Assembly (NCBI RefSeq): GCF_001659605.2 | Contig: NC_035168.2 | Coordinates: 1,334,912-1,398,911 of the forward strand | Source: Manihot esculenta | Taxonomy: Eukaryota; Streptophyta; Magnoliopsida; Malpighiales; Euphorbiaceae | Direction of reading: 5' to 3' | Length of the DNA stretch: 64,000 bases | Shown: positions 49,466 to 63,273 of the stretch, one piece after another | Position numbering within the stretch: the first letter of the stretch is position 1 | How the letters are laid out: the number at the start of each line of letters is the position of its first letter | The notes under the pieces: generated by a model | Databases searched by the model: none | Told to the model about the DNA's origin: nothing | Seen by the model: the letters and a program-made list of their open reading frames with translations, nothing else | Made by a program: the position numbers and the translations under genes

Positions 49466-51328
49466 ATGGTGGCTGCTGATGTGGGTAGTGGTGGTGGTGG
49501 GTGGAGAGAGATGAAAAGTTTCTTGTTCAGAGTGATTGTAGGCCGATGGTTCATGGTCTTTGCCTCACTTTTGATCATGTCAGTGGCTGGTGCAACTTAT
49601 ATGTTTAGTTTATATTCTAATGACATTAAAACGTCATTAGGGTATGATCAAACTACTCTCAATTTGCTTAGTTTCTTCAAGGATTTGGGTGGTAATGTTG
49701 GAGTCTTGTCAGGGCTCATCAATGAAGTCACCCCACCATGGGTGGTTCTTTCCATGGGAGTAATCATGAATTTTTTTGGTTACTTCATGATTTGGCTTGC
49801 TGTTACTGGTCATATTGCCAAGCCAAAAGTTTGGCAGATGTGTCTTTATATTTGTATTGGAGCAAATTCTCAAGCTTTTGCTAATACTGGAGCTTTAGTC
49901 ACCTGTGTCAAGAACTTCCCTGAAAGCAGAGGCAGTGTTTTGGGGTTGTTAAAGGGATTTGTTGGTCTGAGTGGAGCTATTTTGACTCAACTCTTCCATG
50001 CTTTCTATGGAGATAACTCCAAGTCTCTTATCTTGCTCATTGCTTGGCTTCCTGCTGCTGTTTCTTTCATTTTTCTTCGTACCATTCGGATAATTAAGAT
50101 CGTTCGCCAATCCAATGAGCTCCAAGTTTTCTACAAATTCCTGTATATTTCAATTGGTCTTGCTGGTTTTCTCATGGTTTTGATTATCATACAAAACAAA
50201 TTCAGCTTTTCCAGAATTGAGTACATTGGAAGCGCTTCTATTGTTCTTGTGTTGCTTTTTCTCCCGGTGGCTATCGTTATAAAAGAAGAATATGATCTCT
50301 GGAGCAGCAAGAAAGCAGCCTTGAACGACCTGTCACCGGTGAAAGTAGTGACTGAAAATCCTCCGGCACTGGAATTGTCAGCATCAACGCCAGCACCTGG
50401 ATCTCCAACGTCGACAGAGAAGCAAGCTTCTTGCATGGACAACATTTTCACACCACCAGAAAGAGGTGAAGACTTCACCATATTACAAGCACTGTTCAGT
50501 GTTGATATGCTGATAATATTTGTCGCCACAACTTGCGGAGTTGGAGGCACATTGACAGCAATCGACAACTTGGGTCAGATTGGGAACTCTCTCGGCTACC
50601 CAACTCGCAGTATCACAACCTTTGTGTCACTTGTTAGTATTTGGAACTATCTTGGTCGAGTAGTGGCTGGTTTTGCCTCTGAATTCTTGCTAACAAAGTA
50701 CAAGATTCCTCGTCCTCTATTGTTCACATTTGTGCTTCTCTTCTCTTGTGTTGGGCATCTTCTAATTGCCTTTGGTGTTCCAAATTCTCTCTACTTCGCT
50801 TCTGTGAACATTGGTTTCTGCTTCGGAGCACAATGGCCATTAATGTTTGCCATGATATCTGAAATTTTCGGCCTCAAGTACTATTCAACCTTGTACAATT
50901 TTGGTTCTGTTGCTAGCCCAGTTGGTTCGTACGTTCTCAATGTCATGGTGGCCGGCCATTTATATGATAAAGAGGCATTGAAGCAACTAGAGGCCTCGGG
51001 GATTAAAAGGGAAGCAGGGCAGGATTTGACATGCAGTGGCGTGCAGTGCTATAGAATGGCTTTCCTGATAATCACCGCAACGACATTATTTGGGTGCCTT
51101 ATTTCCTTCATTTTAGTGCTCAGGACAAGAAAATTCTACCAAGGTGACATTTACAAGAAATTCAGGGAGGAGGCCAAGGTCACAGGGTTCAGTGTTATGA
51201 CTTCACCTGGAAATGGTAATCTGAAAGAAATAAGATCTGAAGCCAGGACGGAGGAGGACGGCAATTCTAACACAGTGACAACCGCCGCTAACACCACCGC
51301 TGCTGCTTCCGTGAAAGATAAGAACTAA
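49466..51328 (+). CDS. Nodulin-like MFS transporter (NFD4 type)
   Basis: An uninterrupted frame encodes 620 aa. The N-terminal half is the plant nodulin-like domain, starting with [20 protein letters not shown] and containing [49 protein letters not shown] and [13 protein letters not shown] hydrophilic loop (about residues 285-330, Pro/Ser/Ala rich) separates it from the MFS half, with [69 protein letters not shown] and DIYKKFREE near the C-terminus. About 12 membrane segments are expected. Very similar to Arabidopsis At2g39210. The substrate is unknown; names based on nodulin or iron homologues should not be read as function. ATG 49466 is the first in frame. Tandem duplicate of the gene at 45149. 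Confidence 0.95.
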   Translation: MVAADVGSGGGGWREMKSFLFRVIVGRWFMVFASLLIMSVAGATYMFSLYSNDIKTSLGYDQTTLNLLSFFKDLGGNVGVLSGLINEVTPPWVVLSMGVIMNFFGYFMIWLAVTGHIAKPKVWQMCLYICIGANSQAFANTGALVTCVKNFPESRGSVLGLLKGFVGLSGAILTQLFHAFYGDNSKSLILLIAWLPAAVSFIFLRTIRIIKIVRQSNELQVFYKFLYISIGLAGFLMVLIIIQNKFSFSRIEYIGSASIVLVLLFLPVAIVIKEEYDLWSSKKAALNDLSPVKVVTENPPALELSASTPAPGSPTSTEKQASCMDNIFTPPERGEDFTILQALFSVDMLIIFVATTCGVGGTLTAIDNLGQIGNSLGYPTRSITTFVSLVSIWNYLGRVVAGFASEFLLTKYKIPRPLLFTFVLLFSCVGHLLIAFGVPNSLYFASVNIGFCFGAQWPLMFAMISEIFGLKYYSTLYNFGSVASPVGSYVLNVMVAGHLYDKEALKQLEASGIKREAGQDLTCSGVQCYRMAFLIITATTLFGCLISFILVLRTRKFYQGDIYKKFREEAKVTGFSVMTSPGNGNLKEIRSEARTEEDGNSNTVTTAANTTAAASVKDKN

Positions 51329-54300
51329 TTAAATATACCAATTCATGATTAGGTGGAAACTTTCTGAAGGGCAACTTTATTGCTTTTAGCTTGCTTAGAA
51401 CACATATTAGCATATAAATGTTGCAAGGAAAACACAAAAATTTCTTGCCTTGTAAAACCTGAAGAGTAAGAAAATGATTACTTACTGTATATGGAACTGT
51501 TCATTGAAGTGGATGTACAATAATTTAATACCTAACTTTTGTTCGAAATCAAAATTCCAAATGTTACTGTTTAGAAATATAAATTTTATTTGGTTGGAAT
51601 AACTCAAATTTTCAAGGAGCGTGAAAATTATATTTTTCTTAATTTTTTAAAAAAAAATCTTCTTTTTTCTATGAATAAAGTGAAAATAATTTACTTTTTT
51701 TAGTCTAATTAAATTATTTTTTGAAAATTCATTCCTCAAGAACTAAATAATTTGGATTAAACAAGATTTTAATAAATTAAATTTACTTTAATTGAGATTT
51801 CTATTAGGTATTTTTCATGAAATCTTGCCTGAAATTTTGACCTGAAGACATGTAGGAAGAATTTGTAAGAATTTGTATATTTGAGCTTCCTTTACCTAAC
51901 TGGCAAAATGGGCGATTATTTGAGCCGACATGGCAGGTTGGAAACGTAGATGAAATTGCCCTTTAAATGAAATAAACCATTGAAACATTAACAAAATGCC
52001 AAGAAGGCTGAACTTTGTGTCAAGAGAAGACAGATAGCGACAACGTTATTAATGGCGAGGACAAGACAATGGACCAAGGAGTTATTTGCAAAATGTACAA
52101 ATGGTCTCGGTTGGTCCTTTCTTGTCTTAAAGATCAACCCCACCACATGATCAATAAAGGACAATTAATTAGTCATTTGTCAATATGTCAAAATGAAAAT
52201 GGATGAATGAAGGGAAAAAAAAATTTCAGCGGTTGAATATAATTAATAATTAATATATATCTAAATTATTAAATTAAAAAAAATTAACTGATAATTAATA
52301 GATCGTCATTCCGGACTTCTATCTCTATAATCACTCCGATGAATTTTGAGATTATAGTATGTATGTGGCTCCACTCCACTTGTCCTCTCATTATTTGTTT
52401 GTCTTTGATTTTCCATTAAAACTTGAAAGGATGGCGAGAGAGCCTCGAGTTTTGATCACAGAAGCAATATCCTAATTTATCACAATAATCCATCTTCAAA
52501 TAATAATGTAATCTGCTGAAATCTAACAAAATTATAATAAGAACATTTGTACTAGAATTCTCCCCACCCCTCTTCATCTTTTCTTCTTTCTTTCTTTTTT
52601 TTCACCTCTTTATCTGATTTTTCTGTTTATTATTAGATCCTATTCTCTCAGTATTACAATTATTTTCTGATGAAAATTTCAATTTGATGTTAATTATTAA
52701 AATAATTCAATCATTCAGATAATCTTTAATAGCTTGAATTCACAAAATTTATATTAAACTGAACCATCAATCTGAATTACTAAAATTTAGTTTGTCTAAT
52801 TTAGGATTTAGGTTGAATGGAAAAAGAACCATAATGGATCCTCTCTCAGGTTGCAAGTTCTGAGCCCAAACCCACTCTCAAATTGTTGGGCAATACTCTC
52901 ATATTGTTTACATAAAATGGAATTCTTTAGAAATAGACAATCAAATCATCTTCGCTTTTTTTTATCATTTTAGTTTTAAATGATACATAGTAAAATTACA
53001 ATTTAGACATACAAGACTTTTTATACGTTGTTTCCTTCATATTCTTTGATGGTGGAAATTTAATTATTTAGATTGATAAGTAGCTATGCTTATAATAATT
53101 TGCTGCCTGCCTTTAATTTCCATTTCTGGTTGTGATAAATATCATTGAATAAAAAAGGTTGAGATTGTAGAATATTGTCTAAGACCCAAGATTTGACAAC
53201 TTAGGATCCAAAACAAAAAAGCCCTAGAGCCTTTCATTACTTACTATATGTCCCTGAGTTATCAACCCCAAAAGAGAAGCTCAACACAATAGAATAAAAG
53301 CCTCAATGGCACAAGCAATTGGATCTATATGTGGGCATCTCGAGCAAGATAGATTAAAGTAAAATTCTTTCCGGTGAACACTAGTCTACCAAAGAGAATT
53401 ATAGAACAGGTGAAGGAAGCTTCTCCCACCACAATGAGGTAAAAGAAATCGTTGGCCCTAAAAATGGTAGGCGGGTGCCCTAAGCAAATAAATTTGAAAA
53501 AATAAAGTTTTTTTTTTATAATATATATCATGTTTAAAATATCTTATCTTTAAATAAAACGATGCTCTTATAATTCAAATTAGATAAGTTAAATATAATT
53601 TACGCGAATATCAACCATCTCTAATAAATCATTAAACAGATATTCAACCTTTTATTTTGGTGTACATTCAAGATTTTAAATAATGTGACATCACTTGATA
53701 TAGTATGAATTAGCGAATTCAATATTTATTAGCCAACTATCCATCATTAATGATCTGTCTAAAAAAAATCTACTACAAATATCTATTTTATTCGATCAAA
53801 TGTGTCACTAAATACTTAATAAGTCTAAAACCACCACATTTACCTCTTAAAAAATTTTAATTTCTTCAAACATAACAACCGGTCCCACTAATATTTATTA
53901 TCTTCGTTTATTAGCTATAGAATTAATTCTAATTCATTGATTTTTTTTTTATATCAAATCATTATCTAATTGTCGCAATCCGGTTACCTTCCAAATCTCA
54001 ATTTCATCACTTTTATTATTGGTTAGAGAGAAAAGAACTGCATCCTTTCATTGACAACTTATTAGTATATTTTTACACTTATAATTATACTCATAAATAA
54101 CTATTTTACTTGTAAATATGTTTGATCTACTTATACTTAAGCCACACCAATATTTAAACATATCATTGGTATTTTAAATTTAATTTCTAATAGTTTATAT
54201 TCAAATTTATCATATTATAATTTTGTAATTACGAAATAAGCTTAATATTTCATTTATTTTACGAAAAATATTTTTAATTATTTAAATTATTTTAAAAAAT

Positions 54301-56705
54301 TAATAAATAAAAAATATTATACTAATTAAATAAAAAATTAATTCATTTTAAAAAAATGACTTCTTCTAAAAGTCATTTTTTATATTTTAAATATTTTATT
54401 AACATTCTTATAAATAAATTTACTTATATATTTTATTTTTAAATTAAAATTAAATAATAAAAACTAAATTATTTTTAATGAAAAATATTTTTTATAGAAA
54501 ATATTTTCACAATATTTTATATAAAAATATTGTCTCTGTACAAATTATTTTTCATAAACTAATGAACTTAAATCTTTACATTTTTTAAATTAAAAAAAAT
54601 TATGTTTTAATATTTGAATTCCAAAAAATAAAAAATAAAGAATACTCATAAAATTTATATATAAAATGTTTAGTAGCATTGCTAAAATTCTTAAAATTAA
54701 GAAAATAAAAATAATTGTTTAAAAAAATAAAAAATCTGATTTTCTTAAAAATACTATTTAATTTTTTTAATTAATAAAAATCTGATTTTCTTATTTTTAA
54801 ACTTATATTTATTAGACCCCTGTTATTTTTGGGTTGTGCCTATCATTAATCAAACCTGATTATCTTCTGAAACAACAAAAAAAAAAAAAAAAGGAAAGAA
54901 AGAAAAAATAAAATTTGGTGACTGAACAATATGTGCAATAGGTCAAAATTTGATGAAAAGATTCCATCCACTTAATTCATGTTTATCCCAAGTCGCCGTT
55001 CAACCATTGAAATACTAGCCACCAAACACACCCCATTGGTCCGTGTATTTTTATATATTATCATCTCTTCCAAATAATTAATTTTTTTTTAAACAACAGA
55101 ATTTAATTATTCATATTTTATTTAAAATAACTATTTATAAATTAGTCTCCTCTTGCAGAGTAAAACTCCATCTATTTCGGTCTATATTTTGCATAGAGAT
55201 ATTAATTAAATTTTTCTTGAATTTTAATAACAAAAATTATTTAAAAATACACTATATATTTTTATAATTTACTTTAATTAAATTTAAACTCGTATATTTC
55301 AGTTTTGAAATTCTATGCTGCCATTAAGTTAAAAGTCTAATGACGCAGACATGTAATACCCACTGTGCATGACTACTTTCTGAAATTTCAATGCAATGAC
55401 TCTCTATTTTATTTATTATATATTAAGGGAAATACATAATTCTCTCTATTAATTTTATTCTATATTTAAATTTAATTTATACACATCAAAGACAAATTCC
55501 CTTTTTTAAAATATATTTATTTTTAAATTATTTAGTTTTCAGTGCTTTCTAGTAAAAATGTAGAATTCAACATTAAATTCCAACTTTTAAAACAAAATTT
55601 AAAAAAAAATCATAACTTTTTGATATTTTTTTTATTACAGATAGAAATATATTTAGTCTCAATTTATTATAAATTTTAAAATATAAAAATCATAATTGAT
55701 TTGAGTTAGCCACCACCTTTTCTTTCTATAAATAAAATAAAAGATTAGATGGAGACATTTGAAGAAAAGTCCAAGGATTATAATTTAAATAAATGATCAA
55801 ATAGTGACGATGCCACATAATAATAATTATTTATTCGTCTAAGTTTCTCTACATAGTTATTTATTCTTAAAAAAAAATTTATCTATATGGTTATAAATTA
55901 TTGCAAATGATTACTAAAAAATTATAGCACTTGTGAAAAATATTATCCACATACACAGATTTCATTTATTTTTCCTGGTTAAAATAATTTTCTAATCTAT
56001 ATATATTACAAATTATATATTAAATAAATAACATTTATACTAGATAATAAGTATATCTGAATAAATTTGAAATGTTTTATTCTTTTAATTTTTAATTTTT
56101 ATTTAAAAATAAATATTAATATTTACACATTCGATTATAATCGATAATCAAATAGATAAATGAATATATTTCATATGTACTTACTTAAAATAGAAATAGT
56201 TGTTTGACAAATTAGATTTTAAACTTTTGAGAATTATTAGATTTTATGTCATTTTTTCCGTGTTCTTCCTCTTTCATCTAGTAGCTAGATGCCTAAAGAG
56301 TTGCTTGATTTAGTGAAACATTTTTCTTATTTATAATTTAAATAATTAAAATTTATATTATAACACAAGTTACTTTTTTATTTTTGTTATAATTTTTTAA
56401 ATCAATTTAAATATATCAAAACTAAATATTTTTACATTATTTTTATTAATATAAATACATAATATATTTAAAAAAAGCTAAATTAAATTAAGTTTTATTA
56501 TTAAATCTATAATTCAATAATCTTTCTTTTCCGTAATTATCTCTTCCCTCTCTCGTCCTTGTCGCTCTAAAATTCTCTCCTTTGCTCTTTCCGTCTCTCC
56601 TAGCATTCGTATTTCTTGTTATTTCTCTCTCTTTCCTCTTCGCAGTGTCACCGTCGGATTTTCCACCGTCCGATCACCTGTCAACATTCCGGCTATTCGT
56701 TTCAA
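51329..56705. other. AT-rich intergenic region
   Basis: No gene recognised over 5.4 kb. The first ~200 bp is presumably the transporter 3'UTR, and the last ~200 bp is the CT-rich PP2A leader. The block 51840-52210 has more balanced composition but no protein-like frame. Confidence 0.65.
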
Positions 56706-56810
56706 ATGACTCGCTATTTGGCTTCGCGTCAGGGTAGACTATGCTGCGATTCGGTTTCCAAATTGGTACAATTCCTTTCTAATTCTTATTTTAGATCCAT
56801 TTGCTTATGA
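56706..56810 (+). promoter_or_regulatory. uORF in the PP2A B' leader
   Basis: ATG 56706 opens a 34-codon frame (MTRYLASRQGRLCC at its start) ending at TGA 56808-56810, about 180 bp before the main ATG. A possible donor (AAATTG|GTACAA, 56761-56766) lies inside it, so the leader may be spliced and the uORF altered. Whether it is transcribed is not shown. Confidence 0.4.
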
Positions 56811-56993
56811 TTTTTTATGGCTGGATCAGTCATTTGATTCGATCCTTTATCGAGGGTGGCTAATTATTCTATGCATGCCGATCCATCCATCGAAATTCCA
56901 CCGACCACCAAAGCCCGATTTCATTCCGATTATCCCCAGCTCAAAAAAATTAGAGCTATCGATTTTAGGGTTAGGGCTTGTTCGCATTGAGAA

Positions 56994-59900
56994 ATGTTTA
57001 AGAAAATTATAAAGGGTGGGCACAAAAAGCCCTCTAAATCTGATGGTAACGATTATGGATTTGGGCCACCGGGGAACCGAAACCCTGGGTCAGGACCTGC
57101 ATCAAATGTGGTGGTTAACCACGCGTCTCGGACAGCTCCTGGCCCTGCAGCTCCCAACATTGGCACGACGGTTACGGCTCCGCCGCCTATGAATTCGATG
57201 GAGGCCCTTCCGCTTTTCCGGGATGTGCCTGTATCGGAGCGACAAAACCTGTTTCTCCGAAAGCTTCAGGTCTGTTGCTTCCAATTGGATTTCAGCGATA
57301 CGCTAAAATCGGTCCGAGAGAAGGAAATCAAGAGACAAACGCTGTTGGAATTGGTCGATTTTATTCAATCAGGCTCGGGAAAAATCACGGAAATCTGTCA
57401 AGAGCAAATGATTAGAATGGTTTCGGTGAATATATTCCGCAGTTTGCCCCCAGCTTCCTATGAGACCACCGGGCAAGAAGCTTTAGATCCTGAAGAGGAT
57501 GAACCTTATTTGGAACCCTCGTGGCCTCATTTGCAGCTTGTTTATGAGCTTCTCTTAAGATATGTTGTTTCTTCAGATACAGACACGAAGGTTGCCAAGA
57601 AGTATATTGATCATTCTTTTGTGTTGAAACTGCTGGATTTGTTTGATTCTGAGGATCCGCGTGAAAGGGAGTATCTGAAGACGATTCTTCATAGGATTTA
57701 TGGCAAATTTATGGTGCATCGCCCATTTATTAGGAAAGCAATAAATAATATATTCTATCGGTTTATACACGAGACTGAGAGGCACAGTGGGATAGGAGAA
57801 CTATTGGAGATTCTAGGAAGTATTATAAACGGTTTTGCACTGCCAATGAAAGAGGAGCATAAGCTGTTTCTTGTAAGGGCGCTTATACCACTGCATAAAC
57901 CAAAGCCAATTTCTTTGTACCATCAGCAGCTTTCTTATTGTATTGTCCAATTTGTTGAAAAGGATTACAAGCTTGCAGATACAGTCATAAGGGGTTTGTT
58001 GAAGTATTGGCCTCTGACTAATTGTCAGAAGGAAATTCTCTTCCTTGGAGAACTTGAAGAAGTGCTGGAGGCAACACAATCTGCAGAATTTCAGCGCTGC
58101 ATGGTTCCTCTATTCAGACAGATTGCTCGCTGCCTCACTAGCTCCCACTTTCAGGTTTGGAATGTTAACGTCTCTCTTCAGAGCTATGCTTTTAAGTACA
58201 TAGTTTAGCTTGCTGGAGCTTGGATACTTTGGTTAGAGTGGTTCTTTGGGATATTCTGTATTTGAAATCCAAAATGCGAAAGTGTAGACATGCTTTTTTC
58301 TGTTTTATGTGTGTATTGTATTAATTATTCGTTTGTTTTCTTATGTCACACAATTCCACCTTTTGATTTATGCCTGACAATGTTACATTGCCTGTTAGCT
58401 GGTGTTATTGCTGACATGCATTGAATTGATATTCTCTTGTATTCTATTGATTGTGGTTGGCACTCTCTCTAGTGTGATGGACATTCTAGTTTCATTCTTT
58501 CCTTCTTGTTGTTGCTAATGCATTGGAGAGGTGAAATAAAAAGAAAGCTGTTTCTTATTTTTTTCTTTGGGAAAGTATGCTGCTTAAAATTTTCCTTTGG
58601 GGAGCTGTCTTCTTTGTTTATAGAATTTTTACTTGCCATGAATGTGGTTTTGTTCCTTCATAAATTAATCCTGCAGTTGACATGGAAATGACCCAAAACT
58701 GCTGATCTAGTCAATAGAGTGTATGACATTGTTGTTTGAGCTACTGTTGAGAAAAGCATTTCCTTGAATGTATTAGTTAGAAAACATTAAAAATTGATTA
58801 AATTTATTTTGACATAATTTAATCACAATGACACCAAAATAATAGAACTGCTTGCTTGTTCCAAACTTCTCTTTTCAACATCTTCTCAAATAGTACTTTT
58901 CAACATCTTCTCAAATAGTACTTTTCTGAAAAAGCGCTTTTGTGGCTCCTGCCAACCTCAATGCCAAACAGGATGTGGTGGTGTTATTTGGTTTTTCATG
59001 TCATCTAACTGTCAATTTATTGATGCCAAAACCTTAACCTGCTTTTTGTTTCTATTTGGAACTTCAAATTTCTTGATCATATGCATTTGGCAGTGTTCAT
59101 TATCCTTGTAGGCTTTCCTTTTGTTGTTGGCTTTTGCATGTTTCTTAAAGGTATAGTGATGTAGTAATGAATGAGATTTGAATTGCGTTCTACTTTTAGA
59201 TTATCAGTTGTTCCATCTGACTTGTTATCTTAAATCCACTTGGGGTAGGCTTGATAAATCCCTTTGCCTTTCAGCGCACATCTTAGTGGACCTTTTCCTT
59301 TTATTGCTATAACTGCTGTTCTGTCTCATATCTTGTTCTCAAAATTGCGACCTTTAATCAACAGATTATGATCAACTGAGACCAATCAAATATGATGCAT
59401 GTCTGACTGTGTTGAGCTTTTTTTGTTCAGTCGAAATTTTCTGTATTGTATTAACTATATGATTCCTTGGTTCAATCAGTGTTTCTTTTGCATTCAATTT
59501 ATGCTTCTTTTTAAGCTGTATAGCTTCATGGTCTGTTGCAGTTATGTCAGAGAAATTTGCTTAGTTATGACAGAATCTTGATTTGACTTTCTGATCTGAC
59601 TGTTCCAACACCCTTTTTTTTTGGGAGTGGGGGTGTGGTAAGATGGATGCATAATCACGCGATCTGTACAGATGGCAAATTTAAAACATAATTTTGTGAA
59701 TCATCATGTTTCCTCTATGATCTCATGAGCTTACTTCTTTGTTTGCCTAGACTTCTTCTTTTCATGCCTCCATATTTTTCTCCGAAGCTCTTCCTTGTAA
59801 AACTTAGAACTGGCCTTCTTCCAGAGTTTCTTATGATTGCTCAACAAAATGTACCCTTTTGGAGACTCTGGGGGATGAGAGATGAGTCGTGTCATACATT

Positions 59901-60445
59901 TTCATGATTTGATTCTTTTGGAGCCTCTGAGGTGTGAGACTGTGAGAGTCATGATAAATTGCATATCTGAATGTGTTAATGCTTTACGCAGTTGATAAGA
60001 ACTCTTGGAGGAGGAACCTGACCAGATATAAAATTGATTTTTTTTTCAGCTTAGTTTGTAGTCAACAATGTAATATCTCTTTTTCCCCTTCAAATTTTGC
60101 TTAGGCAAATTTGTGTTGCAGGTTGCAGAAAGAGCCCTTTTTCTGTGGAACAATGAACACATTGTGAGCTTGATTGCGCAGAATGGAAGTGTCGTATTAC
60201 CAATTATTTTTGAAGCATTGGAGAAGAATATCCAAAGTCATTGGAACCAGGCAGTTCATGGACTAACAGTTAACGTTCGGAAAATGTTTTTGGAAATGGA
60301 TGCAGAGATGTTTGAAATGTGTCAGAAGCAGTATCAAGAGAAAGAGTCGAGGGCTAAAGAACTGGAGGAGCAGCGGGAAACGACGTGGAAGATGCTGGCT
60401 GATGTAGCAGCACAGAAAGGGGGAGAAGATATGGTCTCTGTTTAA
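56994..60445 (+). CDS. PP2A regulatory subunit B' (B56), alpha/beta type
   Basis: Two exons (56994-58154, 60122-60445), joined at HFQ|VAER, give 494 aa; the intron is 1,967 bp. The N-terminus [17 protein letters not shown] and Pro/Gly-rich segment are followed by the B56 HEAT-repeat core from [16 protein letters not shown]. Diagnostic blocks include [59 protein letters not shown] and [10 protein letters not shown]. The C-terminus is a charged helix. B' subunits give protein phosphatase 2A holoenzymes substrate choice and location. The N-terminal motif resembles Arabidopsis B'alpha/B'beta (At5g03470, At3g09880) rather than the gamma/theta group. PTST3 (At5g03420) is a near neighbour of B'alpha in Arabidopsis and also occurs in this window. 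Confidence 0.95.
58871..58920. repeat. 25-bp perfect tandem duplication in the PP2A intron
   Basis: CTTTTCAACATCTTCTCAAA plus TAGTA occurs twice head to tail, at 58871-58895 and 58896-58920, without mismatch. Confidence 0.93.
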
Positions 60446-62103
60446 CCTATTTCTCAGGGTTGGATGGCCCACCATGGAAAAAGAAAGGAAGGAAGGGACG
60501 TGTGGATGCAAGATAATAGAAGCCCCTCCCCATTCTGGTGCTATTCTTTTGCAACTTTTTTTTTGTTATCTTATATTTTTTATATCTCAATCCACTCAAA
60601 GATATCAGAAATAGCAGCCATAAATGTAATTTAATATGTCACTGAATTCGTTAGTAATATGCTGCACATGAAGAATGATATGTGATTATCTCTTGTGATT
60701 TTTTTATTAGCTCTTATTTGTTTTTACAATAGACTACTTAAAGTTAGAACTACTATTTTTTCTTTTAATTTAATGAAGATATGGAAATTTTAGGCCTTTC
60801 TATGAGTTGAAAAATAATAAAAGCTTTGTTCAGCTGTTGGTTATTTATCTTAAGCTTTATACACTATAGTCCATAACATATAAGGCTCAAAAGCCTAACG
60901 AAAATAAATCCTAATCTCTTACCTGGGTATGACTTGAAAGAAGGATCCAGAGCAAGAGGAGGTTGCTAGTGCATTTCTGCAACAATATGGAAATGCTTTG
61001 TCTCACGGCAACAATGTCAGGCAGGCAAAGGCCAGGAGAGGCGCCAAAGCAATAAATAAACTCTACATCGTGGCAGCCTAAAATCCAAGAACGAGCTGCG
61101 CTAAAGAGACAAACAACAACACGAACACCTTAGTGAGTCGGACAACTAAGGGGGGTGTGGCAGAGTTCATCAAGGGTTAAATCAGTCTAAAAAATAACAG
61201 GCGTAGTTAGCGTCCTGCAGATAAACCAACCATTTATTGTTAATGAGAAAGAACTTCCCTCCAAATTGCTCTACAAAATATTGCATGTCACCAGAACAGA
61301 TCGTCGATCATTAACTCAAAAAGATTTTTGGCAAGAACGCAACCACACAACTGTTGGTCATGTCGGAAGGAGGAACCCACTTGCAACAAACCAAGACTAA
61401 TATGCAAGACCAAGGAAACAGGCAAAAACAATATACAAAATGCATATAAATAAAAAACTCTCACAACCAATGCCTAGAGCTGCAGAAATAAACTACCAAA
61501 TCCAAACAAAAATACATCCTACTTGATGGTGAGGAGCTAAATCAACTATTGAACGGAAGAACGTACTTCGGCATGTGATAGATGATATGAGGAAAACTCT
61601 AAAAAAACGATAAAGAATTTCTCTCCGTGAAACTTAGATAAAGAAGATAGTACACCTTTTAATTAACAAAGTTATATAGTTTGTATATAAATATGAAGAG
61701 AACTTTATCAGACGATCAGTTTTTATATGATGATTATATTTATAAACATTTGAAATAGACTCAAATTTACCATTTACCGTTAAGAATAATATGCTGATTA
61801 CACTCGCAAATTTTAAAAAGAAATTTCCGGACGTTATATATACATATATAAAACTTTTATCATAACAGTTTATTTTTACAAAGTCATATTTTTTTATTAA
61901 TAATTATTCTTAGATAAAATAATAAAGGATCTAATAAAATACTCTTTTTAAAATAATAATAAAAAAAATCCACAAGGGGACTGGAGCAGGAGAAGAGCAA
62001 CTTCATAATCCAGCGATTTATCCATTTATTTATCGCTTTGGCCTTCCTGAAGAAGGGGGAAAAAAAAAAACAATTCGAAGAAGAGGAAGAAGTAAGAAGA
62101 AGC
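60446..62103. other. Intergenic between PP2A B' and the next gene
   Basis: 60446-60660 is likely the PP2A 3'UTR. 60870-61580 has higher GC and several GGC/GCC words, but no coding frame I recognise; it may be a decayed repeat. 61600-61980 is AT-rich. The final GA-rich 60 bp is the leader of the next gene. Confidence 0.5.
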
Positions 62104-63237
62104 ATGTCTAAGAAGGGAGGAGCTGCGCTTCAAAAAGATGTTCCATGGAGGGCCTCATCCTCCAAACCCCTTCCCAAAATTCATCACTCTCCTGTTCTCC
62201 GAGTCTCTCAAACCCCTTATTCCACTTACGCCCTCTCCGTCATGAAGGTTCCTCTCTTCCTACTCTTTTTTTCTTCTATTTACATCCCATTTCTCGTCTT
62301 TTGAACCTGCGATTTCTGCAGCACCCCAACCCAGTCGGAACTGGTTTGGCAACCGAAGCCGTGGTGGAAGCCGCCGGTCCTGATTGTATTGTCCCTGGCC
62401 AGATTACTCCCATTCGCCTACTTGGTGTTAAGGTATTTTTGGTTTTTTGTTTGAATTTGTGGTCTTGCATTAGTTTAGCTGAAAATTCATTTCCTTTGAT
62501 GATAATTTGACGGATATCATTAATTTTATAGTGGTGTCTTGTATTTTACTTCTTTATCTTCTTTAAGCAAATATATATCTCTTTTTCATAATTGTTGTTT
62601 TTCCCTAATTTCCTAAATTACAACTTTGGAGTTAATAAAAGAGGACTGAAATTTTGAAAATTGCATGTCAGTATTCCTATATACATCTTGTTAGAATTTG
62701 GGATGGTTTGTAGAATGCAATGAAATGCAATCATTACTGGAGGTCTGAATTTTTCTTTTCTGGGTTCACTATGCTTGTCCAAACATGCTTTTGTGTGCTA
62801 ACTATGAGCTAATTCATGTACTACCACATTACAAAAGTCGAGCTTTTGTGTGAGGAACTCCAATCAAAGCATTTGTTATTGTCTACAAGCTGGTGCATAC
62901 CCTCACATTTCAACTATTGCTTCTTGTTTTTTGGAATTGCGAATAGACATATAATGCTTCAAGCACACTAGTATTATGTCCTTGTTGCATAGAATTTGGG
63001 CTAGGGGTTGTCTATGAGTATAATGCTTCAGCTTTTCTAAGATAATTGATGGTGGTTTGTGCACTAAGCATATGTAAATGCCTGAATGGTTTAAGTTAAT
63101 TTTAGAAGATGACCATAAATTTATGATGTGCACTTATGAACTTCCTATAGGCTATTGTTCACATGAACTGGTCGATTGCTTGTTCTCTTCATTTTGGAGG
63201 AACTTTGGCACCAGTAGACATTAATCTCTTTCTCATT

Positions 63238-63273
<36 letters not shown>

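Noticed and set aside
52015..52206. A 63-codon frame after the second transporter
   Set aside because: The frame opens at TGT, not ATG, has no recognisable motif and lies in unassigned intergenic DNA.
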